DNA from: Corallium rubrum
Lineage: Eukaryota > Cnidaria > Anthozoa > Scleralcyonacea > Coralliidae
Assembly: GCA_964035015.1 (NCBI GenBank)
Contig: CAXIUP010000141.1
Coordinates: forward strand, 632,501-696,500
Length of the DNA: 64,000 nt
Direction of reading: 5' to 3'
Both the position numbers and the translations under genes were made by a program. The notes beneath the pieces are model-generated. The model had not been told where the DNA came from, ran no database searches, and was given only the letters and a program-made list of their open reading frames with translations. Of the stretch, positions 41,602 to 53,873 are shown piece by piece. Numbering within the stretch: the stretch's first letter is position 1; each line of letters opens with the position of its first letter.

Positions 41602-42650
41602 AATGCTGTCATGAAGTTAAACTGGTAATTTTAAGAACAAGGTAATAGAATATGATGAACTTTCGCCAATCCAAAATCAATAACATTTGGAAATTATGAA
41701 AGTGGATATGTTAGCAGCTTTCAGGGAACTTTATTTTCTGCTTTCGTTCGTTCGTTCGTTCGTTCGTTCGTTCGTTCGTTCGTTCGTTCGTTCGTTCGTT
41801 CGTCCGTCCGTCCGTCCGTCCGTCCGTCCGTCCGTCCGTCCGTCCGTCCGTCCGTTCGTTCGTTCGTTCGTTCGTTCGTTCGTTCGTTCGTTCGTTCGTT
41901 CGTTCGTTCGTTCGTTCGTTCGTTCGTTCGTTCGTTCGTTCGTTCGTTCAATAGCTGTCATGAAGTTAAACTAGTAATTTTAAGGACAAGGTAATAGAAC
42001 ATGATGAACTTTCGCCAATCTAAAATCAATAACATTTGGAAATCATGAAAGTGGATATGTTAGCAGCTTTCAGGCAACTTTATTTTCTGCTTTCGTTCGT
42101 TCGTTCGTTCGTTCGTTCGTTCGTTCGTTCGTTCGTTCGTTCGTTCGTTCGTTCGTTCGTTCGTTCGTTCGTTCGTTCGTTCGTTCGTTCGTTCGTTCGT
42201 TCGTTCGTTCGTTCGTTCGTTCGTTCGTTCGTTCGTTCGTTCGTTCGTTCGTTCGTTCGTTCGTTCGTTCGTTCGTTCGTTCGTTCGTTCGTTCGTTCGT
42301 TCGTTCGTTCAATAGCTGTCATGAAGTTAAACTAGTAATTTTAAGGACAAGGTAATAGAACATGATGAACTTTCGCCAATCTAAAATCAATAACATTTGG
42401 AAATCATGAAAGTGGATATGTTAGCAGCTTTCAGGCAACTTTATTTTCTGCGTTCGTTCGTTCGTTCGTTCGTTCGTTCGTTCGTTCGTTCGTTCGTCCG
42501 TCCGTCCGTCCGTCCGTCCGTCCGTCCGTCCGTCCGTCCGTCCGTCCGTCCGTCCGTTCGTTCGTTCGTTCGTTCGTTCGTTCGTTCGTTCGTTCGTTCG
42601 TTCGTTCGTTCGTTCGTTCGTTCGTTCGTTCGTTCGTTCGTTCGTGCAAA
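41602..42650. repeat. Higher-order repeat with TTCG/TCCG arrays (three units)
   Basis: Three units of about 350-360 bp each begin with the same unique block of about 130 bp (CATGAAGTTAAACT...GATATGTTAGCAGC) followed by a TTCG array. Units 1 and 3 have a central block of TCCG units; unit 2 is pure TTCG. Frames of Ser-Phe-Val-Arg repeats are artefacts. Confidence 0.92.
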
Positions 42651-43446
42651 ATCAATATAGCATGCGACGGTTTTGGCGCAAAACAGATGTCTGAAAACTG
42701 TACAATTTAAATGTCAACTCAAGGCAAATTAATTTTCCGGCTTGTTATATGCGCCAAAGTATGGAGATTGGAGAATACGAATATGATGATAAAAATTTGA
42801 AGCAAACCTACCGTATTTTTTGTTGATTTCAGATTTTGTTCAACGAAGTATTCTAAAAAAAAGCATTAGCAAGTTTGTGACATAAACAGTTGAACTTGGA
42901 CGATTGAAATCATAAGAAAAGCTGATTTATGATGAATATAACTTGTGCAAGTCTCCAACCACACATGTATTAGAGTATTTGACGCTGTTACTTTAATGGA
43001 TCGTAAAATCGTCCCTCCGTTTACGTCACACACTTGCTAGTGCCAGACTCTTTATACAACACAGCTTTTTATAAAAAATATTTCAAAATTCGTCGATTCA
43101 ACATCCCAGAATCAACGAAAAAATGCGTGCTTTAATACTACGTGCCTTAATACATATATAAAGCGAAAAATGTAATTTGCCTTGAGTTGACCTTTAAAGC
43201 CCACAGTTTTGTCGTAACAACAACAGGGATGGTTTCCAAGTTTAATGACACTTGCCAAAGGTGTCAGCCTGAACTCTGGAAGGCGGGAGCGTCCATTTCC
43301 CGTAGTAGGCTAAAACTCTATAGCTTGGCCTACCCCAGTGCCTATGCGATGCATTTCTTTTGTTATGACAAAACAAACACATCGCTACGCTTCCAGTCCG
43401 CGACCGTGACAAGACACCGTTGGAACTGAATGGGAAACAAACTTAT
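42651..43446. other. Noncoding, no feature recognised
   Basis: AT-rich DNA. No convincing frame, repeat or splice-bounded exon was found. Confidence 0.35.
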
Positions 43447-44095
43447 AGACTGCGTTCACACGAGTCCAGTATAGAAAACAAACGGTAAAATGTGGTTACG
43501 TTCTAACGGACATAATTTAACGACGCTTTAAGGTGTTCACACGACTCTGGAACCTTCTTGTGTACATCCAGTATTTCAATGCTGTGCACTGTTTTAAAAA
43601 TAGCCATATCTCGTCAAAAGTAGGAGCAATTTAAAGAATATTAACCCACCAAAGTGTAGTGTATTCTAGGTTTACAATTTTAGTCTTTCTGTTACGAACT
43701 CTACTCATTGACTTAATCTTCTCCCATTTGGCTAGTCATTGTTATAATAATGTTATAATTGTTCAAACAGCACAAGTTCTTAGCAGAAACTTTCCGAAGT
43801 CGAGAAGACAACTAAAGTTTTCCATCGCTGAAAAATACACCAGCCGTTTGGTTAGGAGATGAAAATTTAGGAACTGGGTACTAAAGCGGAGCGAAAAATG
43901 CCGGATCTTATGTTGACACGACACCGCCAAGGGTTCCGTTTTCATTTCGCTCCGTCTAGAAATCGTTTTCAAAACGCTCCAGTTAGAGCGCCGCCTTCAC
44001 ACAATTTCGATCCGGCGCCGTGTGCCGACGCAACGGCGTTCTGTGACTTTTTAGCGCCGTTTTCAACTCGCTCCAGACTCGTGCGAACGGGGTCT
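43447..44095. mobile_element. Possible foldback element
   Basis: The ends AGACTGCGTTCACACGAGTC and its near complement AGACTCGTGCGAACGGGGTCT suggest an inverted terminal pair of about 22 bp. Internal pairing is weak. Confidence 0.4.
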
Positions 44096-44645
44096 TAATC
44101 ATAATCTGACACAGGAGGGGGGCGTTATGTACAAAGAAAAAAGAGTAAAATGGACAATCGAATATGCCGATGTCGCAACTCAAATGTTCTCTTTAAAATG
44201 CCTATGAAGTAAAAACGTTTTTTCGGTTTCGAACAAAACATGACAAGAGCGTTCACTGAAAATTTGAAGAAGATCTGCTGCATAGTCTTTGAGCTATAAA
44301 CTCTCAAAATTTATTAAAATAGCTCATTAATTCATTTTGAAGAAATTAATCGCTCGATTAGAGTGCTTGAGAATGCAGTTAAACAACTATGCATAACAAC
44401 AATGTATCTTAACATACGTCATATGCCCTATATATTCGTTCCCAGTCTTTCCTTATTTTATAATGGCAGGAAGCCAACTAAAAAAGACATGCGACATTTA
44501 TTTCATTTTTTTAAAATGTTCTATTTAGATTACGAGCTTCAAAAATTTTCACTTCACAAACCACACAACAAGTTCTTATACAAGATCTCAGTGGTATTTG
44601 AATGATAAATTAGAGAATTTTTCGTGACGACAAACCTAAATATAA
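44096..44645. other. Noncoding, no feature recognised
   Basis: AT-rich DNA with no convincing gene. Confidence 0.35.
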
Positions 44646-45020
44646 CAATAAGGTGTTACTCCGAGTGGCCCGGATGGGATTCGAACCCGCGACCTTCGGT
44701 TTACACCTTATTATTATTCTCCAGCCGAGTTCACTGTCCCACAACAATCATTCGAAATCGTCATCTATCAAGGCTGTTGTCTAGATATTGAAGAAACTAG
44801 TCTGTTTCGAAATATGAAATAGCCTAAGGACTATCATTCGACCTTCAGCTCTCAACTTGACCTGTAGCTCAGTTGGTAGAGCATCGGACTAGTAAACTGA
44901 AGGTCGCGCCTTCGAATCCCAGCCAGGCCAAGTAGAGTTTTCTCCACTTCTCTGGTATGGTTCGTCACTCGGAGTAACACATTATTATTCTCCACCCAAG
45001 TTCACTGTCCCACAATAATC
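44646..45020. mobile_element. Inverted pair of tRNA-Thr-derived SINEs
   Basis: A minus-strand copy at about 44650-44720 (GGGTTCGAATCCCATCC on its sense strand) faces a plus-strand copy at 44865-45020 with a well-kept tRNA-like head: TGTAGCTCAGTTGGTAGAGC, ACTAGTAAAC with an AGT anticodon, and TTCGAATCCC. The cloverleaf closes except for one acceptor mismatch, but the shared SINE body follows, so it is taken as SINE. Confidence 0.65.
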
Positions 45021-45501
45021 ATTCGAAAACTTAAGTATATATGGCTTCACCTTGGAAAAACATATTAACCATGGTGAATATTCTTGGTTTTCATCTGACT
45101 TCACGGCGGCCATTTTGGTGCACGATCCTTGTCCTATGGGAAGTAAACTGTATTCTTATTCAAACATTTCGTATTGTTTCACAACTCCAACGAGGCCACC
45201 GATGGGGTGGTTAGAACTATTGGAAATTTTTTTATTTCTTTTTATTGAACTACTATTTAATCAAGATAAAACCTGTCGCAACCAAACTGCGAGGCAAGTT
45301 GCTTGAAAAATTGCATACCGCCTTACGTGTTAAATGTTGTAGTGCTACAAACCATTTTCCCAAATTACTTTGCAAATATACTCTTAAATACATGATGTAG
45401 TTACTTTTGACTACAGATGGTTTTAAAAACCTTATATTACTAAGTGTAAAAAGGCTGGAAAAAAATGTTAAAAAATTTAGCTTTTAAATTGCTTACAAAA
45501 A

Positions 45502-45958
45502 GAAAATTAAGTTTGTCTTATTTAAAAGAACATTTAAAATGACAAAGAAACATCTTTTGTAGTTTTTGGTTTACTTGCTTTGTTGTAGAGAGATTTTAGT
45601 TTGTTTGATATACAAATTAAATATCTTGACGTCACATGTGCATAATCATCACACGTCATCAGTAAAGAAATGTTGTTGCTATTATCAAACCAAATTAATT
45701 CTAGGGAAGCGTGTTGTCGTGTGGATGTGTTCCTTCCACAACACAAAACATGTAGATTTTTCAAGCGATTATATTTGATAATATTTGATAAGATATATAA
45801 TCTCCGATAACGCATTATGCACATGTGACGTCAATATGTTTAATGTGTATATCAAACAAACTGAAATATCTCAAGAACGAAGCAAGGAAACGAAAAACTG
45901 CAAAAGATATTACTTTGTCATTTTAAGTGTTCTTTCAAATAAGACAGACTTAATTTTC
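45502..45958. mobile_element. Foldback MITE-like element, about 457 bp
   Basis: The arms begin GAAAATTAAG(T/C)(T/C)TGTCTTATTT and pair for about 100 bp. The element lies just 3' of the receptor stop codon. A related arm is found at 23175-23270. Confidence 0.7.
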
Positions 45959-46031
45959 GTTTAAAAATCGCACATTTTGTCATTCCGCCTTTTACATTGA
46001 CCGTAATGAACATACCCACTACGTGGCATGT

Positions 46032-46411
46032 CTAAACACGATTTAAAGATTGATAATTATTATCATCGTTACTTCCCCTCACTTTATCCAATTCCTGATA
46101 ACTAGACTCTGCAGCTTCAGCGGTTGGTTCTTGATGTCCAACGTGTCTTGAAGTCTTCCTCAGTGACTGATAATTATCTTCCTTATTCATTCGCTGTAAG
46201 TCCAATTCTTGATAGACAGAAGGATTATCGTGAGTTTCAGGACCCCTACGTGCTTCAGAAGGTTTAGGGTGATCTCTGTTTTCTTTCCTTCGTCGATACA
46301 ACCACATTACAGTGAAAGAGAATATAATCCCAATGCCTATCCCACAAAATACTGCGATAACAACTATATACCATTCTGTTCCACCATTTTTCTTGTCAGA
46401 AATTGCTTTTT
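46032..46411 (-). CDS. Receptor copy 1: transmembrane and ITAM-like cytoplasmic exon
   Basis: The exon starts after a CTACAG acceptor at 46412 in phase 1 and ends with the stop at 46032. A membrane helix (YIVVIAVFCGIGIGIIFSF) is followed by a WLYRRRK stop-transfer sequence. The tail has four YxxL motifs in two pairs: YQEL with YQSL ten residues later, and YQEL with YQSL eleven residues later. YxxL-x6-12-YxxL is the ITAM spacing, so the tail probably recruits SH2-domain kinases. Each tyrosine lies in an acidic setting (ED, DD). This is the last exon of the Ig receptor gene. Confidence 0.87.
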
Positions 46412-46464
46412 CTGTAGAAAGGAAAGCGAAGTACAATTCTAGTGAACTCAAAACAAAACAAATC

Positions 46465-47207
46465 AGATCACATCACATCACCTCATATCTCACCACACCA
46501 CACCACACCATACCACACCACACCACACCACACCACACCACACCACACCAGACCACCTCAACTCACATCACCTCACTTCACTTCACTTCAAAACATAGCA
46601 CAGCACAGCGGATCGCATCGCATCGCAGCGCAACACCACGCCACTCCGACACCACACCATCCACACAACGCAGTACAACACCACAACACAACACATCACA
46701 CCACAGAACACAACACAACACAACACACCACACCACACCACACCAAACCACAACGCAATACCACACTACGCAACGAATCAAATTAAAACAAAACAAAACA
46801 AAACAAAACAAAACAAAACAAAACAAAACAAAACAAAACAAAACAAAACAAAACAAAACAAAACAAAACAAAACAAAACAAAACAAAACAAAACAAAACA
46901 AAATAATATTAAATCAAAACAAAACAAAACAAAACAAAACAAAACAAAACAAAACAAAACAAAACAAAACAAAACAAAACAAAACAAAACAAAACAAAAC
47001 AAAACAAAACAAAACAAAACAAAACAAAACAAAACAAAACAAAACAAAACAAAGCAAAGCAAAGCAAAGCAAAGCAAAACAAAACAAAACAAAACAAAAC
47101 AAAAAAACAACAAAAAAAAACCCAACAAAACAAAACAAAACAAAACAAAACAAAACAAAACAAAACAAAACAAAACAAAACAAAACAAAACAAAACAAAA
47201 CAAAACA
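46465..47207. repeat. CACCA and AAAAC pentanucleotide arrays
   Basis: A (CACCA)n-type tract with many variants (46480-46760) passes into (AAAAC)n from 46782 to 47207, interrupted by AATATTAAAT, by five AAAGC units near 47052 and by A-rich spacers. The long Asn-Lys-Thr-Lys-Gln frame across it is an artefact. It lies in the intron before the transmembrane exon. Confidence 0.93.
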
Positions 47208-47523
47208 AGTATATTTATCTTTAACAATGCATACTCTCCTACGATTTCACAAGAGGGTCAGCCATTGAACAGCACTTGCATGGTTCGCTCTCTTCGATCA
47301 ACAATTCTGATCACATTATCTCATTTAATTAATTTTAGAATAAACGTATAAGCACGTAACTACGCCATTGTGTTCTTTCGTCATTCTGGTTGTTTAGTTG
47401 TTTTGTTTATACGACGGGAGCCAACACGATGTTGGCATTAGCTCTGATGAAGGTTTGAGTCAACAGGTCGAAAGATCAGCAATAAATAAGAAACGTGGCG
47501 TTACAATAAATTCTCGCTTTCAT

Positions 47524-49533
47524 CAGGGGCGGATTTAATATACGTCAAACACGTCAAGCGACTAAGGTAAAAAATCTGAGATGGGAAAATTTAAGGGTTT
47601 CTTCTGATTTTCCAATTTTTAACGTATTTGGCAAGACACGGTTTATTCTTTGCTGGAGAATAATTTCATAATTTCTAGAGCCCTCGTCAGACGCCGCGCT
47701 AGTTATTCTGTGGCGACCTGTGCCACTATTGGCCCCGTAACCTGCAAAGCAGGCTTAGCTTGGTACTAGAACCGTATAAGAGGTAACTATGGCGGGAAGT
47801 GGTCACCGACCGGCACGTTTATCCACGTCAAAATGGCCGAAATACGTCGGAATCATGAGCGCTGATTGGTCAAAGCCATTGGAATTACGTCGGAAGTAAA
47901 TGCAATTACGTCGGAAGTAAATATTTTTAACGCAGGCTAGATTTTGATTGGCTAGAAACTAAATCTTGGCCGCAATCCGCCGCATGAAGCTGCATCTTGC
48001 AACATCTTGCAGCATGAACAGAGATGAGAGATTACACGCAGGCTTTGATGTCATGGCTTCGATAAACGTCTTAGAACGTTTGCAGAGCGCTCGGAAGTTA
48101 TTGTGACAAATCTATTGCGATTTGTCTTCGAAAATCGAAGCTTGTGCTATCCTCTCGGATCGGAAGCTTCATGCGAAGTTTCGTGTTAAATCCTTATACA
48201 AGGATGGAAAGAAGACCCAACACATGAAGGCGGACAAGCTAGTAAGCAATACTGTATGTCGCTCTAAGGTAAGCTTATAGGTACAGTAGTTCATCAATAT
48301 GGATTTAATATCGATGTTATTCTTTTGTCATCTTTGTTGATATACGTTCCATATTAGCATAATCTGCGTTGAGCACTTGAGCACACTGGTATAAACCAAT
48401 GCTATTAAATGCTTCATGTAATACTATAATCACTACTTAGTGTTTCAATTCTAGATACTCACTAGTATGTCATCAGAGACAGATTGCCTTTCCACAGTAG
48501 TTTACATAATACATTCGTCCTCAGTTCATATTACAAGTCAGTTAATTGTCTAATATATAACACACAGTATTATAAGTAATAACATATAACTTTTAAACAT
48601 ATAAGTAATAAGGTTTGGGCCTGGGGAAACAGATCAAAAGCTAAGCAATAAATATCTACATGACATTTCTACAAATTTCCATGTATTATCGTCATACATC
48701 AAGTAAGCATTCTTCTCACATGTGGCTATTATGAAATGTTAATCTGATACTGTAATTGCATTGGACAGGAATTGAGATTCATAGGAACATGGGATAGTAG
48801 GGGGATGGGTAGTGGAATATTAGATGGGGGTTAGAATGATCGGGATGATGTAGAGAGTTGAGTTCCTCTATGTCTATGTCCATGTAATGTCCATTATGGT
48901 CATTAACAAAAGCTTCTCCTGACTCCTACTAACCAGACATTGTCTGAAAAGGCACGTATCAGGCATTTGAAAGCCAGACAACTCTGGGTAGGTGGGGCTC
49001 AACAGCCATGGAAGGTAGCCCACCTTGCTCTGGGTTATGCAGAATGTTAAATTCAGCTAGACCTTCACTTGCGTGTTGGTCAGGCTGTCCATGTTGGATT
49101 CACTGACTGCGGAAACAATGTAACTGGTGTTTCCTAGGCATACTGATGAACTTTGACATAGAGCAAAACAGCCAACTTTTTTATATTAGAATGTGACCAC
49201 ATATCTCTCTACTGTTTATTGGATTTCCCCACCCTCATTCCCGGAAAAACTTAGCCTTACACACTTGCAAACTATCACAAGGTTTCTAAGACAAGAACAT
49301 ATCAAAGTCAATTTCGATAAAATGCTTCTTGAATATGATAAAATGTCCATTAAAAACATGTTTTAAAACATTTAAAATTTTGCTCAACTGTGCTGTCAGA
49401 ATGCAGGAAATGCCATTTCAGAGATCTAAATTTCAAAATTTTTTCGGGGGGGGGGGCATGCCCCCGGACCCCCTAGAAATATGGGCCCACAGCAACTTTG
49501 ACTAAGGTATCAAAATTCCTAGATCCGCCCCTG
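47524..49533. mobile_element. Possible nonautonomous hAT-type element
   Basis: CAGGGGCGGAT starts at 47524 and its complement ATCCGCCCCTG ends at 49533. Such ends are common in hAT elements. A GGGGGGGG-CATGCCCCC block near 49447 is also typical. No clean 8-bp target duplication is seen (flanks share only TTCAT), so the boundaries are unsure. The interior has no transposase. Confidence 0.5.
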
Positions 49534-49589
49534 TTCATTACAATCTTTCTCCATGCAAGCAATCAAAAAATTAATCATGTTCTCTTTAC

Positions 49590-49928
49590 CTGTACAAGCA
49601 ATTGTGTTTCTTCTCGGTGTGGTGCTTGGCGCTGGAGTGGTGCTTGGCGCCGGAGTTTTTCCTCTAGTTTCTGTGACATTGAGAACTAAGCTTTTCTCTT
49701 TTGAACCAGCGGTATTACTGGCAAAACAGGTATATGTTCCAATATGATCAGAGTCACCATTTTCAATTATTAGTACTCCTATACTTGAGACGGTCTTTCC
49801 TTTAAACATAATTCGGTATGTTGGCTTGGGATAACCATCAGTGGCGATGCATGTTAGCTTAACATTGTCACCACGTTTGGCATTGTCCCCACTGGCGTTG
49901 CTGGTGAACGATACCATAGTTGGTTTGT
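49590..49928 (-). CDS. Receptor copy 1: third Ig domain plus stalk exon
   Basis: A 339-bp exon, phase 1-1, acceptor TATAAG before 49928 and donor GTAAAG after 49590. It encodes an I-set-like Ig with VKLTCIATDG, GDSDHIGTYTCFAS and a normal Cys pair, then a Thr/Pro-rich stalk (KTPAPSTTPAPSTTPRR), which probably holds the domain away from the membrane. The core Trp is replaced. Confidence 0.85.
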
Positions 49929-50009
49929 CTTATAAAGAATAAAAATAAAACGTAAGATTTACAGATAATGCTTACTTCATATTACTTGACTAAACTACCC
50001 GAGACGATC

Positions 50010-51572
50010 AACTTCCACAAACACTTCGCGACAATATATCAAAAAGCTTCCACAGACACTTCGCGACAATATATCAAAAAGCTTCCACAAACACTTCGCG
50101 CCAATATATCAAAAAACTTCCACAAACACTTCGCGACAATATATCAAAAAACTTCCACAAACACTTCGCGCCAATATATCAAAAAACTTCCACAAACACT
50201 TCGCGACAATATATCAAAAAACTTCCACAAACACTTCGCGACAATATATCAAAAACCTTCCACAAACACTTCGCGACAATATATCAAAAAACTTCCACAA
50301 ACACTTCGCGACAATATATCAAAAAACTTCCACAAACACTTCGCGACAATATATCAAAAAACTTCCACAAACACTTCGCGCCAATATATCAAAAAACTTC
50401 CACAAACACTTCGCGCCAATATATCAAAAAACTTCCACAAACACTTCGCGACAATATATCAAAAAACTTCCACAAACACTTCGCGCCAATATATCAAAAA
50501 ACTTCCACAAACACTTCGCGACAATATATCAAAAAACTTCCACAAACACTTCGCGCCAATATATCACAAAACTTCCACAAACACTTCGCGCCAATATATC
50601 AAAAAACTTCCACAAACACTTCGCGACAATATATCAAAAAATTTCCACAAACACTTCGCGTCAATATATCAAAAAACTTCCACAAACACTTCGCGCCAAT
50701 ATATCAAAAAACTTCCACAAACACTTCGCGACAATATATCAAAAAACTTCCACAAACACTTCGCGCCAATATATCAAAAAACTTCCACAAACACTTCGCG
50801 CCAATATATCAAAAAACTTCCACAAACACTTCGCGCCAATATATCAAAAAACTTCCACAAACACTTCGCGCCAATATATCAAAAAACTTCCACAAACACT
50901 TCGCGCCAATATATCAAAAAACTTCCACAAACACTTCGCGACAATATATCAAAAAACTTCCACAAACACTTCGCGACAATATATCAAAAAACTTCCACAA
51001 ACACTTCGTGCAAAATATCAAAAAACTTCCACAAACACTTCGCGACAATATATCAAAAAACTTCCACAAACACTTCGCGACAATATATCAAAAAACTTCC
51101 ACAAACACTTCGCGACAATATATCAAAAAACTTCCACAAACACTTCGCGACAATATATCAAAAAACTTCCACAAACACTTCGTGCACAATATATCAAAAA
51201 ACTTCCACCAACACTTCGTGCACAATATATCAAAAAACTTCCACAAACACTTCGTGCACAATATATCAAAAAACTTCCACCAACACTTCGCGACAATATA
51301 TCAAAAAATTTCCACAAACACTTCGTGCACAATATATCAAAAAATTTCCACAAACACTTCGTGCACAATATATCAAAAAATTTCCACAAACACTTCGTGC
51401 AAAATATCAAAAAACTTCCACAAACACTTCGTGCAAAATATCAAAAAACTTCCACAAACACTTCGTGCAAAATATCAAAAAACTTCCACAAACACTTCGT
51501 GCAAAATATCAAAAAACTTCCACAAACACTTCGTGCAAAATATCAAAAAGCTTCCACAAACACTTCGTGCAC
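50010..51572. repeat. 35-bp minisatellite, about 45 units
   Basis: The consensus contains CTTCCACAAACACTTCG then (C/T)G plus a variable 2-4 bases and AATATATCAAAAA. Variants are ordered: GCGAC and GCGCC in the left part, GTGCA(C/A) forms only to the right. The period is 35, so a 574-residue frame passes through it without stops by chance. It lies in the intron between Ig exons 2 and 3. Confidence 0.95.
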
Positions 51573-51680
51573 TATATCAAAAATCGCCTGCGGAAACGAG
51601 CCTTTAGTTTTTCTACTGCGCCATATAGATATCACAGTAGAAAAACTAAAGGCTCATTTCCACAGAAGATTTTTGATATA
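51573..51680. repeat. Hairpin at the end of the minisatellite
   Basis: GAGCCTTTAGTTTTTCTACTG and its near complement CAGTAGAAAAACTAAAGGCTC flank an 18-bp loop, and TATATCAAAAATC pairs with GATTTTTGATATA outside them. The minisatellite unit resembles the outer arm, so it probably expanded from this foldback. Confidence 0.75.
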
Positions 51681-52311
51681 TTGCAAGGATAATTTATTTA
51701 TTTGATGGAGCGTGGTTGACAATCCATACGATTGGTAGGAAACGTATGAATCGTATGTAATTGTGCAGTTGAAGAATTATTGAAATGAACTATGGGTAGT
51801 AAATTGACACAATAGGCAGTTTAATCAAACTAGGACGACGAAAAGATTTTGTCGCATAGTTTGAAGAACTAACCCTATTTTGTGGAATAGTTTGTCTCAA
51901 GTAACAGGTTTCGCCGTTTCACGAGTTAATGTCGTCCTGAAGACGTGGACATGATCTGAATAACGTTGTATGTAGAAAGGAAACGACGTTACGATTACTC
52001 TTGGGACTAAAAATTATTCATCTTCTTTGTTGTGTGAGAAAAATTCTATTGTATTAAGGACTTTGTCCTTGACGTTCGCGTTGGCGTTGACGTTGGCATT
52101 GGCGTCGTATTTGCTTAAGCTCTCTATAATGTTTCGCATGGCACAGCTTGACACACTTTGATAAACTGTAAAGTGTGTTTTACGGGTCGTGATGTAATTC
52201 TACCATGTGTATAAGTGACAGATCGTGCACGAAATGTACCATCCGTATGCGTGCGTAACTCATTTGCTATAAGAAAAGATTCATGTCAAATGGTGGAGTA
52301 AGTGCACTTAC
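51681..52311. other. Intron, no gene seen
   Basis: Intron between Ig exons 2 and 3 of receptor copy 1. A stretch near 51930-52030 resembles 22955-23060 and is probably repeat sequence. A GACGTTGGCGTTGACG tract near 52070 is a short local repeat. Confidence 0.45.
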
Positions 52312-52566
52312 AGAGAACAATAACGTCAACTTGTTTTTCTTTCTCTTTATTACCACTTTGTACACGACAGACATATGTCCCATTGTTGAGGTTGCTAATG
52401 TTACGTAATTTCAAAATATTATCTACAGTAATCAACTTCTTATTATCCTTTAACCACATTACACTAGGAGGAGGACTGCCATGATTTCCAGAACATTTAC
52501 AGGAAAAATCCTTTCCCTCTTTAATAAACACAAAAGTACGACAAGTAACGTCAACCACTGGTTTAT
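52312..52566 (-). CDS. Receptor copy 1: second I-set-like Ig exon
   Basis: A 255-bp exon, phase 1-1, acceptor TTTCAG before 52566 and donor GTAAGT after 52312. The domain has the core SVMWLKDN, KLRNISNLNNGTYVC, and the same extra-Cys pattern (VTC, SCKC) as the neighbouring exon, to which it is clearly related. It follows that exon in the same gene. Confidence 0.85.
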
Positions 52567-52636
52567 CTGAAACAAAAGAGAGAGAAAATCACACATAATT
52601 GTTTTAATAAAATAATAATAGTTTTAGAAAAATACA

Positions 52637-52841
52637 AAGCAAGGCAAGGCGAGGCGAGGCGAGGCGAGGCGAGGCGAGGCGAGGCGAGGCGAGGCGAGGC
52701 GAGGCGAGGAAAGGAAAGGAAAGGCAAGGGAAAACAAAACAAAACAAAACAAAACAAAACAAAACAAAACAAAACAAAACAAAACAAAACAAAACAAAAC
52801 AAAACAAAACAAAACAAAACAAAACAAAACAAACAAAAAAA

Positions 52842-52872
<31 letters not shown>

Positions 52873-52997
52873 CAAAACAAAACAAAACAAAACAAAACAA
52901 AACAAAACAAAACAAAACAAAACAAAACAAAACAAAACAGAAAAAGAAAGAAAAGGAAAGAGAAAACAAAACAAAACAAAACAAAACAAAACAAAAA
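52637..52997. repeat. AGGCG to AAAAC pentanucleotide arrays
   Basis: (AGGCG)n at about 52640-52708 passes through AGGAA units into (AAAAC)n from 52733, with an A-rich break near 52840. The stepwise change of units is visible along the array. Confidence 0.93.
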
Positions 52998-53059
52998 CAT
53001 AATATAAAAAAAACCCTAATATAAAAATGTCTGTTACATTTTACTAAACTCGCTATATA

Positions 53060-53840
53060 TGTATAGATGTATCAGATGTACACGTACCACTCTTATATAA
53101 CGAAGTAAATATAATGATATTAAGTGCCACTCTAAGTACATGACGAAACCTACCGGGAAAGTAGAAAGCGTGAAACTAGTAAGCCAAAGGTCATGGGTTC
53201 AAATCCCAGCCGCGGTCAAGTTGAGTTTTTCTCTACTCACCCAGTATGGTTCATCACTCGGAGTAACACCTAATATCATTATACTCCACTCCACTTCAGT
53301 TCAGTTCGCTGTCCCACAATAATTATTCCAACAACATAAAATGATGAGTTGAGGCTCTCAATATTGAAGAAACTAGATTTCAATCAAATATAAGTACCAT
53401 CATTCCACGACGTGCTCCCAATTTAACCATGTAGCTCAGTCGGTAGTGTCAGACTAGTAAACCACAGGTTATGGGTTGAAATCCCAGCTGCGGTCAAGTA
53501 CAGTATGGTTCGTCACTTGGAGTAACACTCAATATCATTATTCTCCTCCTGAGTTCGCTGTCCTACAATAATTATCCGAAAAACATAAGATGAAGAGTTA
53601 TGTCTCTCGATATTCAAGAAACTAGATTTCAGTTTAGAAATATCAAAAACAAAGTACCATCATTCCACGACCTGCTCTCAACTGTAGCTCGGTTGGACTA
53701 GTAAACTGAAGGTCACTAGTTCGAATCCCAGTCGCGGACGAGGACAGTTTTCCTCTAAACTTACTCAGTATGGTTCATCACTCGTAGTAGCACCTGAAAT
53801 TATTATTATTCTCCACCTGAGTTCACTGTCCCACAATGAT
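53060..53840 (+). mobile_element. Cluster of three tRNA-Thr-derived SINEs
   Basis: Copies near 53060-53320, 53405-53570 and 53680-53840 share ACTAGTAAAC, GGGTTCAAATCCC-type B boxes and TATGGTTC(A/G)TCACT(T/C)GGAGTA. The middle copy keeps GTAGCTCAGTCGGTAG. The first matches the copy at 20645. Confidence 0.7.
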
Positions 53841-53873
53841 TATTTCAACAACATATGAAGTAAATATACTTAC

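Noticed and set aside
44866-44938. Functional tRNA-Thr gene
   Set aside because: The cloverleaf is nearly complete, but there is an acceptor mismatch and the same SINE body follows as in other copies.
46312-47268. Long Lys-Gln-Asn-Thr frame of 318 residues
   Set aside because: It crosses CACCA and AAAAC arrays and runs opposite to the real transmembrane exon.
50010-51572. Possible CRISPR array
   Set aside because: The repeats are directly adjacent with no unique spacers, and the DNA is eukaryotic.
49968-51692. 574-residue frame of repeated SKNFHKHF-type units
   Set aside because: A 35-bp minisatellite has no stops in any of its three frames, so the frame rotates through it. It lies in a receptor intron. 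No start context or partner exon is seen.
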